From: Omphiscola glabra
Taxonomy: Eukaryota > Mollusca > Gastropoda > Lymnaeidae
NCBI GenBank assembly: GCA_964017045.1
Contig: OZ024808.1
Coordinates: 21,411,418 to 21,475,417, forward strand
Length of the DNA: 64,000 bases
Reading direction: 5' to 3'
Position 1 is the first letter of the stretch. Each line of letters starts with the position of its first letter. Below, piece after piece: positions 36,823 through 45,178 of this stretch. The notes under the pieces were generated by a model. The model was not told the DNA's origin. It did no database searches and saw nothing but the letters and a program-made list of their open reading frames with translations. The translations under genes and the position numbers were made by a program.

Positions 36823-38439
36823 TTAATTAGCAGATTGTTTGGAATAAATATTGTCTTACGTCTTACTTATTCTTTTTAATCGTGGAAACTTTTCCAGAGG
36901 GTCAAGGTCAATACCTGGTTAAAAGGATCAAACAGTCTGGAGATGGAGCCATCTTTAGAGAACTGAATGATGAGACCGTTGTTGCAGTGGTAGGGGGTGT
37001 CCACGTGGGCTTCCATGTATCCTAGAATGTATCAAGAGTAAAGATAAAGAGAAATTAAAGGATGAACTTTGTTCTTAGAAAATTTGCAAACTATACAAAC
37101 TGTAACCGGGGAGGGGTGGGGGAAGAGATAAATAATTAAAAAATGAAACCAAGAATCATGTTCACGGAGACAAGTCGATTGGATTGAAAGACAATAAATA
37201 GTAGAACGGGATGAGTGTAAGCTTGAAAGGAATAGATGGTACATCTCAAACAAACACCTTCGTCGCCAAACTAAACAACAAGAAGTCAACTCAAATGAGA
37301 GCAAACACACAGGAATGATAGAATAAACGTGACAGGAAGTTATGAAAAATAATAAAATATACGTGTTACTAAGGAAGTTACAAGAAGAAGGTCAAAGGAT
37401 CTAGGGGGAAATTAATATGAAATGGTAAATTATCAAACGTCATTTAAGAAAACAACAAACAAACAGAAAAAGAGGGGGGGGGGGGAATGAAGGACCAGTA
37501 ATAGGAACGTCCACGTCAGCTTCGGTGTATTCTAGTCAACAGAAAACTTGGATTGGAACATATTTTCGGAACTATGTTCATTCAAGTATTCGTGAAAGAA
37601 CAAAAAAAATTCGAAATCTCGTGATGCACAATACAGAGAGTACGTTAACCACTTACCGCTGAGATCCGGTTCTGTGGCCTCAAGTTCGGCGTACTGCAGC
37701 CTCACTTCGGCCGCCAGCGGGTGGTGGCCAAGGGCAGATAGGGCCAAGTCCAGGAAATCTCGCTGTTCTCTCCAAGTGTCTTCGTGTATCTGGTACGGCT
37801 CCGCTACATGAAATGATGGAAGTCACAGTCGCACCACTTACGCAATCGTCAACGAACTGTTGAATCTTTAGAGCATACATCTGCGCTCGTCCAAATATTT
37901 CATGAGATCATAAGTTTCAAAATGTTAACAGGCCGAACGAATCGGTCGTTACAATGTAGATCGAACATTGCAAAACACGTCATGATTCGCTGACTTTTTT
38001 TTTTTTTAAACAGAAGACGCACTTTTTAAGCCCTAACACAACGCTGTTACAAAAGTAGCTTTGTAAAAAGTTTTTTTTTAAAATTAAAAGAAAAACAGGA
38101 AATTTCTCTGGTGCTCTTGGGTTAAGTCTTAGATTGACGCAAGACTAAATGAATCCTTGTATTTTGAATTTTTAAGCATAATTTCGGGAGAGCGGCTCGG
38201 TGAACCTATCCTCGTTCGCTCCGTGGTGATTTAGTGCGTATGCCAGGATCCGTGCTATTGCAAGGTTCGTAATTTCCAGGTTTTAAAGCACTATATAAAT
38301 TTATTTGTAGTGTTCTCGGGTGGGGACGGGGGGGGGGGGGGGTTAGGGAAAAATAAAGTCCGCCCCGGGTGGCACAATGTCTCGCTACGCCATTGCTGTT
38401 AAAGTGAGAATAAATTCTCGTATGTGTCGTCTGCTTGGG

Positions 38440-38562
38440 AAAGGTTATGACCCGTCCATGTCTGTGAATAGACAGCCCAACCCGTCGACCGATAATACTG
38501 GAAAGGTTATGACCCGTCCATGTCTGTGAATGGACAGCCCAACCCGTCGACCTATAATACTG
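38440..38562. repeat. About 61-bp repeat, 2 units, next to the exon 8 donor of copy 2
   Basis: Two near-identical units contain GACCCGTCCATGTCTGTGAA and ACAGCCCAACCCGTCGACC. They end about 30 bp downstream of the exon 8 donor. A G tract and a GGGGCGGAC phrase at 38328-38370 may belong to a MITE related to the one at 9774. Confidence 0.8.
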
Positions 38563-38730
38563 GCGCACTGTGCGGTAAACCTATCAACCTACTCGCTCGA
38601 ACAAATTCAAACGCCTTGTTGCGCCAATACATTTCGTCAAGGATTCCGCGTGATCCCCAGGTGTGCTCTGGTATTTTGATCAGGTAACGAAACATGTCCT
38701 GTATCCGAGGGTCATCTTTAGAGCTGGGAC

Positions 38731-39521
38731 CTGAAATGAAGAGATTTCCAAATCCTGCTTTCGCTAAGTTAAAGAGATTTAGATACGTGGACACAATAAA
38801 ATATTTTTAAAAACCTGAGTTGGAAAATTTTTAGACTAGACGAATTTAATATTGACTTTAATGATATACTGTAATAATTACGGAGCCACAGGAGATGCTT
38901 TTTTTTAAATAAACAGTTGGCCACAGTGGATGATTTGATAAACAGTGGCTAACAAGGACTTAAATAACGCAGTTATCGGGCCTATATATCACGGCTGGTC
39001 AATGAAACAACTTTTAAAATCTCAGCCAATGAGCTGCCAAAAGTAGTATATTAGGTTCCTTTCGGTTATATTTTACGGGTATTTTTGATGGGTATTTTTG
39101 ATGGGTATTTTTGATGGGTATCCCATGGGTCGATTTCTATGGGTCGATCAAAGGGGCGATAATCGATTAATTATGTTGTTAATTTCCATTGTTGTACAGT
39201 CGTCTTGTTGCATGGTGTGTATTTGATTGATTATTACCTTGTTAATAATTTCGATTGTTGTTGCATGGTGTGTATTTTATTGATTATTGTTTTAATACTT
39301 GTAATAAATAAATGATTAAAATAAATTTTATTTATTTTTAATAATTAAATTTTAATAATTAAATATATTTTTATGTTGTGATAATTAAATATATTTTAAT
39401 AATTAAATATATTTTTATGTTGTAATAATTAAATATATCTTACTAATTAAAATAGACAAAAATTTGACACTAATTGTACAGACAATAATTGACAACAAAG
39501 ATGTCTTTTTTTATATATATT
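38731..39521. other. Junction region between truncated copy 2 and the Polinton-like element
   Basis: No trace of exon 7 or earlier exons. TTTTTGATGGGTA is repeated three times near 39075-39120. From 39290 to 39480 there is very AT-rich sequence with repeats of TAATAATTAAATATATTTTT. The left end of the mobile element is somewhere here, but I see no terminal inverted repeat. Confidence 0.5.
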
Positions 39522-40100
39522 TTAATCGTCCCTAAGACAATACAAATCATGTTTACCCCGGGAAGAACCACCTTCCCGGGGTGCTACCTCCCAGGGGCCG
39601 GCCCGAATCCGGAACCGAACCCCTCCGACACTTGAGCTTGTAGGCGGGTTTCTTCGCAGTGTCAGTGGGGGCACCCTCTGTTGTGGAGGAGGCGTTGCTG
39701 GTATGTCAGCACCATGGCCGGGGCCCGCCTGTGGTGTGGGTGCCTGTGGAGGCGGAGGCGGCGTTGTCGTGCTATCAGCACGGCTGGGGCCCGCCTGGGG
39801 AGCCTGAGGAGTTGGCGTGGGACTCGGACGGTCGGCCACTTGTGAAGGCTGGCGGGCTCTCCGCCTTTCATAGCAGAGAACCCGCCGCTTTGTCTTCCGG
39901 TAAGCCAGCGATATCAGATGGCTGCGACTTAGGCTTCGCATCGCATTTCGTAGCTGGTCCCCCACCAACTCCTCAAATGTTGCCGCTGTCAGGCACGAGT
40001 GCCCCATTTGATTCGCCTGGTCCTCCAGGCACCCCGAGCAAAAATTCCTCCTCTTAGTTATACCGCTCCATAATTGTTGTATTATGTTGTCTCTTGACAT
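39522..40100 (-). CDS. Cys/His-motif protein of the Polinton-like element
   Basis: 192 residues, divergent from the ATPase gene with 63 bp between start codons, so a shared promoter region is likely. The N-terminal part has CSGCLEDQANQMGHSCL (residues about 22-38), a CxxC...HxxC pattern that could bind zinc. I have seen a comparable small protein in elements of this kind in marine invertebrates. Residues about 85-145 are rich in Pro, Thr and Ala, and the C-terminus is basic. Function is unknown. It is open and has an ATG start. Confidence 0.6.
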   Translation of the reverse strand: MSRDNIIQQLWSGITKRRNFCSGCLEDQANQMGHSCLTAATFEELVGDQLRNAMRSLSRSHLISLAYRKTKRRVLCYERRRARQPSQVADRPSPTPTPQAPQAGPSRADSTTTPPPPPQAPTPQAGPGHGADIPATPPPQQRVPPLTLRRNPPTSSSVGGVRFRIRAGPWEVAPREGGSSRGKHDLYCLRDD

Positions 40101-40163
40101 TGCTAGGGAGAAAACCAGATCAATATTATAAAATACATTCCGACTAAGTCAACATTACTAATA

Positions 40164-40784
40164 ATGGATCCTATGTGGAAACATCCTTTTACGGCTCTTA
40201 TCTCCGGTCCAACCGGTAGTGGTAAAACTGTCTTTGTAAACAAGATGTTGGCACATTTACCAGAAATGGTCATCCCTACACCCCAGGATATTATATGGTG
40301 TTACGGGGAATGGCAGCCGATATACGAGACCATGAAAGGTGTCCAATTTGTAGAAGGCCTTCCTGATATGGAACAATGGTCAGGTGGTGAAAGGAGACGG
40401 CGCTTAGTGATCATAGACGATTTGATGTCCGAAACAGATAATAGAATCACCAAATTATTTACCACGGGTAGTCACCATCGTGATATCAGTGTTATGTATA
40501 TTGTCCAAAACCTCTTCGGGAAAAATAAGGAACAAAGAACAATAAGTCTCAATTCGCATTACATAGTACTGTTCAAAAACCCTAGAGACGGGTCACAGAT
40601 TACACATTTGGCAAAACAAATGTACCCTGGTCGCGTTTCATATGTACAAGAAAGCTTTAAAGACGCTACAACTGAGCCTCATGGTTATTTGTTACTCGAC
40701 CTTCGTCAGGAAACACAGGATCATCTGAGATTACGGAGTTGTATATTTCCTTACGAACAACAAGTTGTGTACGTCCCCAAGTAA
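40164..40784 (+). CDS. A32/FtsK-like packaging ATPase of the Polinton-like element
   Basis: 206 residues, intact. Walker A GPTGSGKT at residues 15-22, Walker B LVIIDDLM at 81-88, and a conserved HHRDISVMYIVQN (about 105-117) matching the region after Walker B in poxvirus A32-like and Polinton ATPases. These enzymes use ATP to pump DNA into the virion. The length is typical of the short Polinton form. Its stop overlaps the next gene by about 20 bp if that gene starts at 40765. Confidence 0.85.
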   Translation: MDPMWKHPFTALISGPTGSGKTVFVNKMLAHLPEMVIPTPQDIIWCYGEWQPIYETMKGVQFVEGLPDMEQWSGGERRRRLVIIDDLMSETDNRITKLFTTGSHHRDISVMYIVQNLFGKNKEQRTISLNSHYIVLFKNPRDGSQITHLAKQMYPGRVSYVQESFKDATTEPHGYLLLDLRQETQDHLRLRSCIFPYEQQVVYVPK

Positions 40785-41118
40785 TAAACCAAACATATCA
40801 GAAAAGGTGAAAAGACAAGGTGAAATGTTACGATTCTTGTGTCGAGCTAATCCAACACTAGCGAGGGCCGTTGTTAAAAATGCGTCCCCACAACTTATAC
40901 AAACTATATGCGAATGTTGCCACAATGTGTTAAAAGGGAACGTTCCGCTTACTCCCGCTCAGAAGCGTCGGTTGCACCGGCACAAAACAAGCTTAAGGGA
41001 GATAACCAAAAAGAGACTATCCACCAAAAATCGTAAGCAGATTCTCCAACAAGGTGGTTTCATAGGCGCATTACTGGGACCTATTGTGGGCGTCCTGAAA
41101 GGTGTCTTGGGTTTCTAA
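40765..41118 (+). CDS. Small basic protein with hydrophobic tail, putative minor virion protein
   Basis: 117 residues from 40765, or 97 from the in-frame ATG at 40825, which would avoid overlap with the ATPase. The middle contains EMLRFLCRANPTLARAV and ICECCHNVLKGNVPLT with a CxCC cluster. The end is basic and then glycine-rich and hydrophobic (GGFIGALLGPIVGVLKG). Proteins of this pattern accompany the ATPase in Polinton and adinto-like genomes, and a core or membrane-active minor capsid role like adenovirus pX/pVI has been suggested for such tails. That role is inference here. Confidence 0.65.
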   Translation: MCTSPSNKPNISEKVKRQGEMLRFLCRANPTLARAVVKNASPQLIQTICECCHNVLKGNVPLTPAQKRRLHRHKTSLREITKKRLSTKNRKQILQQGGFIGALLGPIVGVLKGVLGF

Positions 41119-41120
41119 CA

Positions 41121-41759
41121 ATGGCAAAGAAAATGATTTTAATCGATCCACGTGTATTAGATGCAATGAACCAAAAATCATATGTACCACCAGATACCCT
41201 AAACGATAGCTTACGTGAATTGGATATGCAAATGCAACAGATACTAAACCGAGAAGATTTGTTAACACGGGACAAAGTGAGACTATATCAACAAACACTT
41301 CAACGCTATACGAATCGTCTAACCGAGTATAAACACAAACCTTTAGGATTAGTCGATATACCAACACCGCCACCACCAACCAATATACAACCGCCGAGTG
41401 ACCCACCGGTAAATCTTAACGTAAAAAAAGATGTGCTCGAAATCCTTGATTCACCTAATACGAAAAGACAAAGGAACGACCACGACTATGCCAAAGAAAA
41501 TCAAACCATTTCCATAACACCAACACCAGCGGAACGAACCAGTCAGGAGAAGAAGAAGAAGAAGAGTAAATTACCTACCCCCATCAAATGGGACACACCT
41601 AATACAAAAAGACAAAGGAACGACCACGACTATTCCAAGGACCCTCAAACCATTTCAGCAACACCAACTGAACAGACCAGCCAGAAGAAGAAGAACAACA
41701 AGCAGAGTAAATTACCTACCCCTGTCAAATGGGACGTATGGACACGAAGCAAACATTAA
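41121..41759 (+). CDS. Conserved unknown protein with internal duplication (Polinton-like element)
   Basis: 212 residues starting 2 bp after the previous stop. The N-terminal 75 residues (DPRVLDAMNQ, PPDTLNDSLRELDMQMQQIL, YQQTLQRYTNRL) look helical and are a recurrent neighbour in this class of element. The C-terminal part carries a tandem duplication of about 48 residues; each copy starts PNTKRQRNDHDY and ends KLPTP[IV]KWD with a Lys-rich linker. Function is not known. It overlaps the integrase ORF by 31 bp in another frame. Confidence 0.65.
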   Translation: MAKKMILIDPRVLDAMNQKSYVPPDTLNDSLRELDMQMQQILNREDLLTRDKVRLYQQTLQRYTNRLTEYKHKPLGLVDIPTPPPPTNIQPPSDPPVNLNVKKDVLEILDSPNTKRQRNDHDYAKENQTISITPTPAERTSQEKKKKKSKLPTPIKWDTPNTKRQRNDHDYSKDPQTISATPTEQTSQKKKNNKQSKLPTPVKWDVWTRSKH

Positions 41760-42802
41760 AAAGACATTACTATGAGCCGAGTCGACCCGGGGCGTATGGG
41801 GGTGTTGCGAGTTTACAACGAAAGTTGCCTCGTCTCAGAACTAAAGAAATCAAAGAGTGGTTAAGTCACCAGGATGCTTATACATTACATAAACCGGTTC
41901 GACGACGTTTTCAAAGACGCCCCATCATAACAGGCGGTATAAACCAACAATTTCATTCTGATCTCATAGACATGAGAACATTAAGAAAAGAAAATAACGG
42001 GATGTCGTACCTCGTGACGTGTATCAATGTGTTTAGTAAATTTGCTTGGGCAATTCCTATAAAGACAAAGACTGGTAAAGAACTAGTGGAGGCGGTACGT
42101 AAAATCTTCACGCTACGTAAACCGATACATTTTCAAACAGACAAAGGTTCTGAATTTGTCAACAAAACATTCTTAACGTTTCTTAAAGAAGAAGGCGTAC
42201 ATTTTTTCACCACAGAAAACGAGGACATAAAAGCATCGGTGGTAGAACGGTTCAATCGAACCTTAAAAGAAAAAATGTGGCGGTACTTTACAAAAACTAA
42301 TCGACTTCGGTACCTCGAGGTGCTACAGAAATTGCTTCAAAATTACAACCATTCATATCATAGGAGTATTCGAATGGCGCCTGTGGAGGTTAGCCTAGAC
42401 AACCAAGAAGTTGTATGGAATACCTTATACACAACAGTAGACAAAATCGATCTATAAGTATTTGCACAAGGAGATAGAGTTCGTATCGCACAGAGCAGAC
42501 AGACTTTTAAAAAGGGCTATACACCGGCATGGACAGAAGAATTGTTTACAATCAGTCGTGTCAAATCAACAACAAAACCAATAACATATGTGTTGAAAGA
42601 TGATGCGGGTATGGAACTGAAAGGTTCCTTTTATAAAGAAGAGCTTCAGAAAGTAGGAGAAAAACAAGTGTATCGTATCGAAAAGATTATCCGGGAGCGT
42701 GGACGACGAGATTATAAACAGTACTTAGTGAAGTGGTATGGATACAGTGACTCATTCAACAGTTGGGTTTCCGATAAAGACATTTCAAAATATAAAGATT
42801 AG
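41729..42802 (+). pseudogene. Retroviral-type (rve) integrase with C-terminal chromodomain, interrupted by a stop
   Basis: The catalytic core has Asp78 (HSDL), Asp138 (QTDKGSEF) and Glu173 (VVERFNRTLKEK), the D,D-E triad of retroviral and Polinton integrases. After residue 242 there is an in-frame TAA at 42455-42457. The same frame then continues open to 42802 with a basic linker and a chromodomain (YRIEKIIRERG, QYLVKWYGY, NSWV). The chromodomain would direct insertion to histone marks. The stop separates the catalytic and targeting parts, so the gene is probably inactive unless read through. The duplicate on the minus strand carries the same stop. Confidence 0.8.
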
Positions 42803-43263
42803 CGCTATGGAAGAAACCACGACTAACACGACACTATTCGATACCGCGTTACAGGCGGAGGAGGGAGAGGAGATGCTCAGAACAGCTAGTGAGAGGCGAA
42901 CAACCTCTGTTTTGTCGACTGCCTCCATGACGTCAGCCATCTCGTTATGGTTTGCCAAGTTGTGGACACGCCCGGAAATTGTGTTCATTTCTCAAATGTT
43001 GGTTATATACATTGTGATCTGCGTCTCCCTATTTAATCTAACGCGAGGCTCTGATGATCCAGACGAGGGAAAATTGTGGCTCGTTTTATTGTCCAGTTGT
43101 CTAGGGTACATTTTACCCAACCCCAAGATCAAACCGCGATCTAGCGACGTGACACAATGAGTTTTTACGTGACACTACCCAGAAACTCATCACAAGATTT
43201 ATATCCGAAAAACCACCCAGGACATTTCTTTGTAAAGTTACCACAATCAATCGATGTTAGTTC
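42076..43263 (+). repeat. Left arm of a 1188-bp inverted repeat
   Basis: Pairs base for base with 43991-45178 on the other strand (coordinates sum to 87254). It covers the integrase from about residue 117, the chromodomain, the membrane protein and the first 35 codons of the virion gene. I noticed three differences between the arms, so identity exceeds 99%. Confidence 0.9.
42807..43160 (+). CDS. Small membrane protein of the Polinton-like element
   Basis: 117 residues. The start at 42807 follows the chromodomain stop by 4 bp. An acidic, Thr/Ser-rich N-terminus is followed by two hydrophobic stretches (FISQMLVIYIVICVSLF, about residues 65-82, and LWLVLLSSCLGYILP, about 94-108). Its TGA overlaps the ATG of the next gene (ATGA). 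Similar small membrane proteins occur at this place in related elements. A virion or assembly membrane role is inferred only. Confidence 0.6.
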   Translation: MEETTTNTTLFDTALQAEEGEEMLRTASERRTTSVLSTASMTSAISLWFAKLWTRPEIVFISQMLVIYIVICVSLFNLTRGSDDPDEGKLWLVLLSSCLGYILPNPKIKPRSSDVTQ

Positions 43264-43279
43264 CTGGCATGTTCCTTGA
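43157..43279 (+). pseudogene. Truncated N-terminus of the putative virion protein (left arm)
   Basis: Starts MSFYVTLPRNSSQDLYPKNH, overlapping the previous stop, and runs 35 codons identical to the minus-strand copy. At 43263/43264 the sequence crosses the inverted-repeat breakpoint, and the frame ends six codons later at TGA 43277-43279. It is a product of the rearrangement. Confidence 0.7.
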
Positions 43280-44097
43280 AGGACTCTCCTACATTTCGTC
43301 CAGACAATGCATCGTTGGCAACTTGTAAATGTTTCTGAGTTCTAAAATGTAGTGTCACCACTGAAGTTCCACTTGTGAATGGGATCGTTTCTCCCAACTC
43401 ATTGGTTAAAAGTATTTCCACAGTGTCAAACGAAAACCTACTTAAGGGCACATAATGGGCTTTGTCGTATGTTCTGAACAATGTCGTAACACGTTTGTCC
43501 AAAACTGGTATGGTACGTAACAGAGGAACCATCACATCTCCCACGGGTCTCGATGCGACCAGATCGCAATAGATGAATAAATTTGTTATGTCCGCATCGA
43601 TTTCAGACTCGCTAAAGTCACCGTATTGATCTGTTGGCGTTAGCCTCAGTGTGAAGAAACCCAAATAGTTTTTGAAGTTTGTCACTAATCCTAATTTCGG
43701 CTCCTGGTTCATTTATTTTCAAAACTGCCTTTCTCCCTGTTTTGTTACACTGGATAGTCATAACACCCATTTTTCCTTCACGGGTCTCCATTTTTAAAAC
43801 TTCTCGTTTCAAAGCAATAATAATAGGGTCGATTGATGTGTACATTCCAGCTGGTACGGTTAGCATTATCGATTGTTTCTCGCCCTCAGACCCATCTCGT
43901 GGTGGTTAATATTGAATCCACACTTCATCTTCAAGAATATTACAATAACTGTTGGGAAACTGAACCTCAACTAAGCCAACCTCATAATGTGAACTAACAT
44001 CGATTGATTGTGGTAACTTTACAAAGAAATGTCCTGGGTGGTTTTTCGGATATAAATCTTGTGATGAGTTTCTGGGTAGTGTCACGTAAAAACTCAT
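43257..44097 (-). pseudogene. Putative virion (penton- or capsid-associated) protein, broken
   Basis: Begins at 44097 with MSFYVTLPRNSSQDLYPKNH and GLVEVQFP. An in-frame TAA lies at 43906-43908, the same frame continues to about 43650 (VPAGMYTSID), and then a frameshift near 43650-43700 leads to a second frame ending at 43257 (FIYCDLVASRPVGD, VPLLRTIPVLDKRV). Proteins starting this way are common beside integrase and ATPase genes in marine invertebrate elements; I take them as structural, but which virion protein is uncertain. A stop and a frameshift show decay. Confidence 0.6.
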
Positions 44098-45178
44098 TGT
44101 GTCACGTCGCTAGATCGCGGTTTGATCTTGGGGTTGGGTAAAATGTACCCTAGACAACTGGACAATAAAACGAGCCACAATTTTCCCTCGTCTGGATCAT
44201 CAGAGCCTCACGTTAGATTAAATAGGGAGACGCAGATCACAATGTATATAACCAACATTTGAGAAATGAACACAATTTCCGGGCGTGTCCACAACTTGGC
44301 AAACCATAACGAGATGGCTGACGTCATGGAGGCAGTCGACAAAACAGAGGTTGGTCGCCTCTCACTAGCTGTTCTGAGCATCTCCTCTCCCTCCTCCGCC
44401 TGTAACGCGGTATCGAATAGTGTCGTGTTAGTCGTGGTTTCTTCCATAGCGCTAATCTTTATATTTTGAAATGTCTTTATCGGAAACCCAACTGTTGAAT
44501 GAGTCACTGTATCCATACCACTTCACTAAGTACTGTTTATAATCTCGTCGTCCACGCTCCCGGATAATCTTTTCGATACGATACACTTGTTTTTCTCCTA
44601 CTTTCTGAAGCTCTTCTTTATAAAAGGAACCTTTCAGTTCCATACCCGCATCATCTTTCAACACATATGTTATTGGTTTTGTTGTTGATTTGACGCGACT
44701 GATTGTAAACAATTCTTCTGTCCATGCCGGTGTATAGCCCTTTTTAAAAGTCTGTCTGCTCTGTGCGATACGAACTCTATCTCCTTGTGCAAATACTTAT
44801 AGATCGATTTTGTCTACTGTTGTGTATAAGGTATTCCATACAACTTCTTGGTTGTCTAGGCTAACCTCCACAGGCGCCATTCGAATACTCCTATGATATG
44901 AATGGTTGTAATTTTGAAGCAATTTCTGTAGCACCTCGAGGTACCGAAGTCGATTAGTTTTTGTAAAGTACCGCCACATTTTTTCTTTTAAGGTTCGATT
45001 GAACCGTTCTACCACCGATGCTTTTATGTCCTCGTTTTCTGTGGTGAAAAAATGTACGCCTTCTTCTTTAAGAAACGTTAAGAATGTTTTGTTGACAAAT
45101 TCAGAACCTTTGTCTGTTTGAAAATTTATCGGTTTACGTAGCGTGAAGATTTTACGTACCGCCTCCACTAGTTCTTTA
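43991..45178 (-). repeat. Right arm of the inverted repeat, with duplicated integrase and membrane genes
   Basis: On the minus strand: the integrase fragment (to 44797), the same TAA as the left arm (44797-44799), the chromodomain (44452-44712), the membrane protein from ATG 44447, and the start of the virion gene. A C-to-T change makes a TGA in the membrane protein (stop at 44208-44210). A His-to-Asn change precedes the second integrase Asp, and a Thr-to-Pro change lies in the membrane protein. The outer edge at 45178 cuts the integrase frame abruptly, and the next bases are unrelated. Confidence 0.88.

Larger units (their letters stand above)
34478..38730 (-). pseudogene. 5'-truncated tandem copy 2 of the DUF5054/GH38-like gene (exons 8-14 only)
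   Basis: Seven exons: 38730-38593, 37803-37657, 37021-36915, 36465-36273, 35605-35480, 35126-34959, 34749-34478. Each has the same length and phase as its equivalent in copy 1, GT-AG junctions are intact and no stop occurs. Exons 1-7 (signal peptide, HLD motif, FEIGDTW) are absent between 38730 and the end of copy 3 at 47171. The 791 bp upstream of exon 8 is unique sequence and then the Polinton-like element begins. The last exon differs from copy 1 at only about 7 of 272 bases, while intron sequence is unrelated or diverged. Alone it cannot make a secreted protein, so I list it as a partial gene. Because it lies downstream of copy 3 on the same strand and its first exon takes phase 1, it could be an alternative 3' cassette for copy 3. 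Confidence 0.75.
39522..45178. mobile_element. Compact, rearranged Polinton/Maverick-like virus-derived element
   Basis: A block of closely packed genes unlike the surrounding intron-rich DNA. It holds a Cys/His protein (-), packaging-type ATPase (+), small hydrophobic-tailed protein (+), a conserved unknown (+), integrase plus chromodomain (+), a one- or two-pass membrane protein (+) and a putative virion protein. Genes overlap or abut by a few bases, as in DNA viruses. An integrase with an A32/FtsK-like ATPase is the mark of Polintons (Mavericks, adinto-like viruses). I see no DNA polymerase B, protease or large major capsid gene, so this is a deletion derivative or a minimal member. The right half is an inverted duplication. 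Integrase and virion genes are broken, so it is probably an inactive old copy. Terminal repeats and target duplication were not found; the outer limits are those of recognisable coding sequence. Confidence 0.75.

Noticed and set aside
36605..36879. ORFs in the 12-bp array as an exon
   Set aside because: Pure repeat inside intron 10 of copy 2, not at a junction and with no homologue in copies 1 or 3.
39659..40057. 132-residue plus-strand ORF opposite the Cys/His protein
   Set aside because: Antisense shadow of the Pro-rich minus-strand gene, which has the start next to the divergent ATPase gene and a recognisable Cys/His motif.
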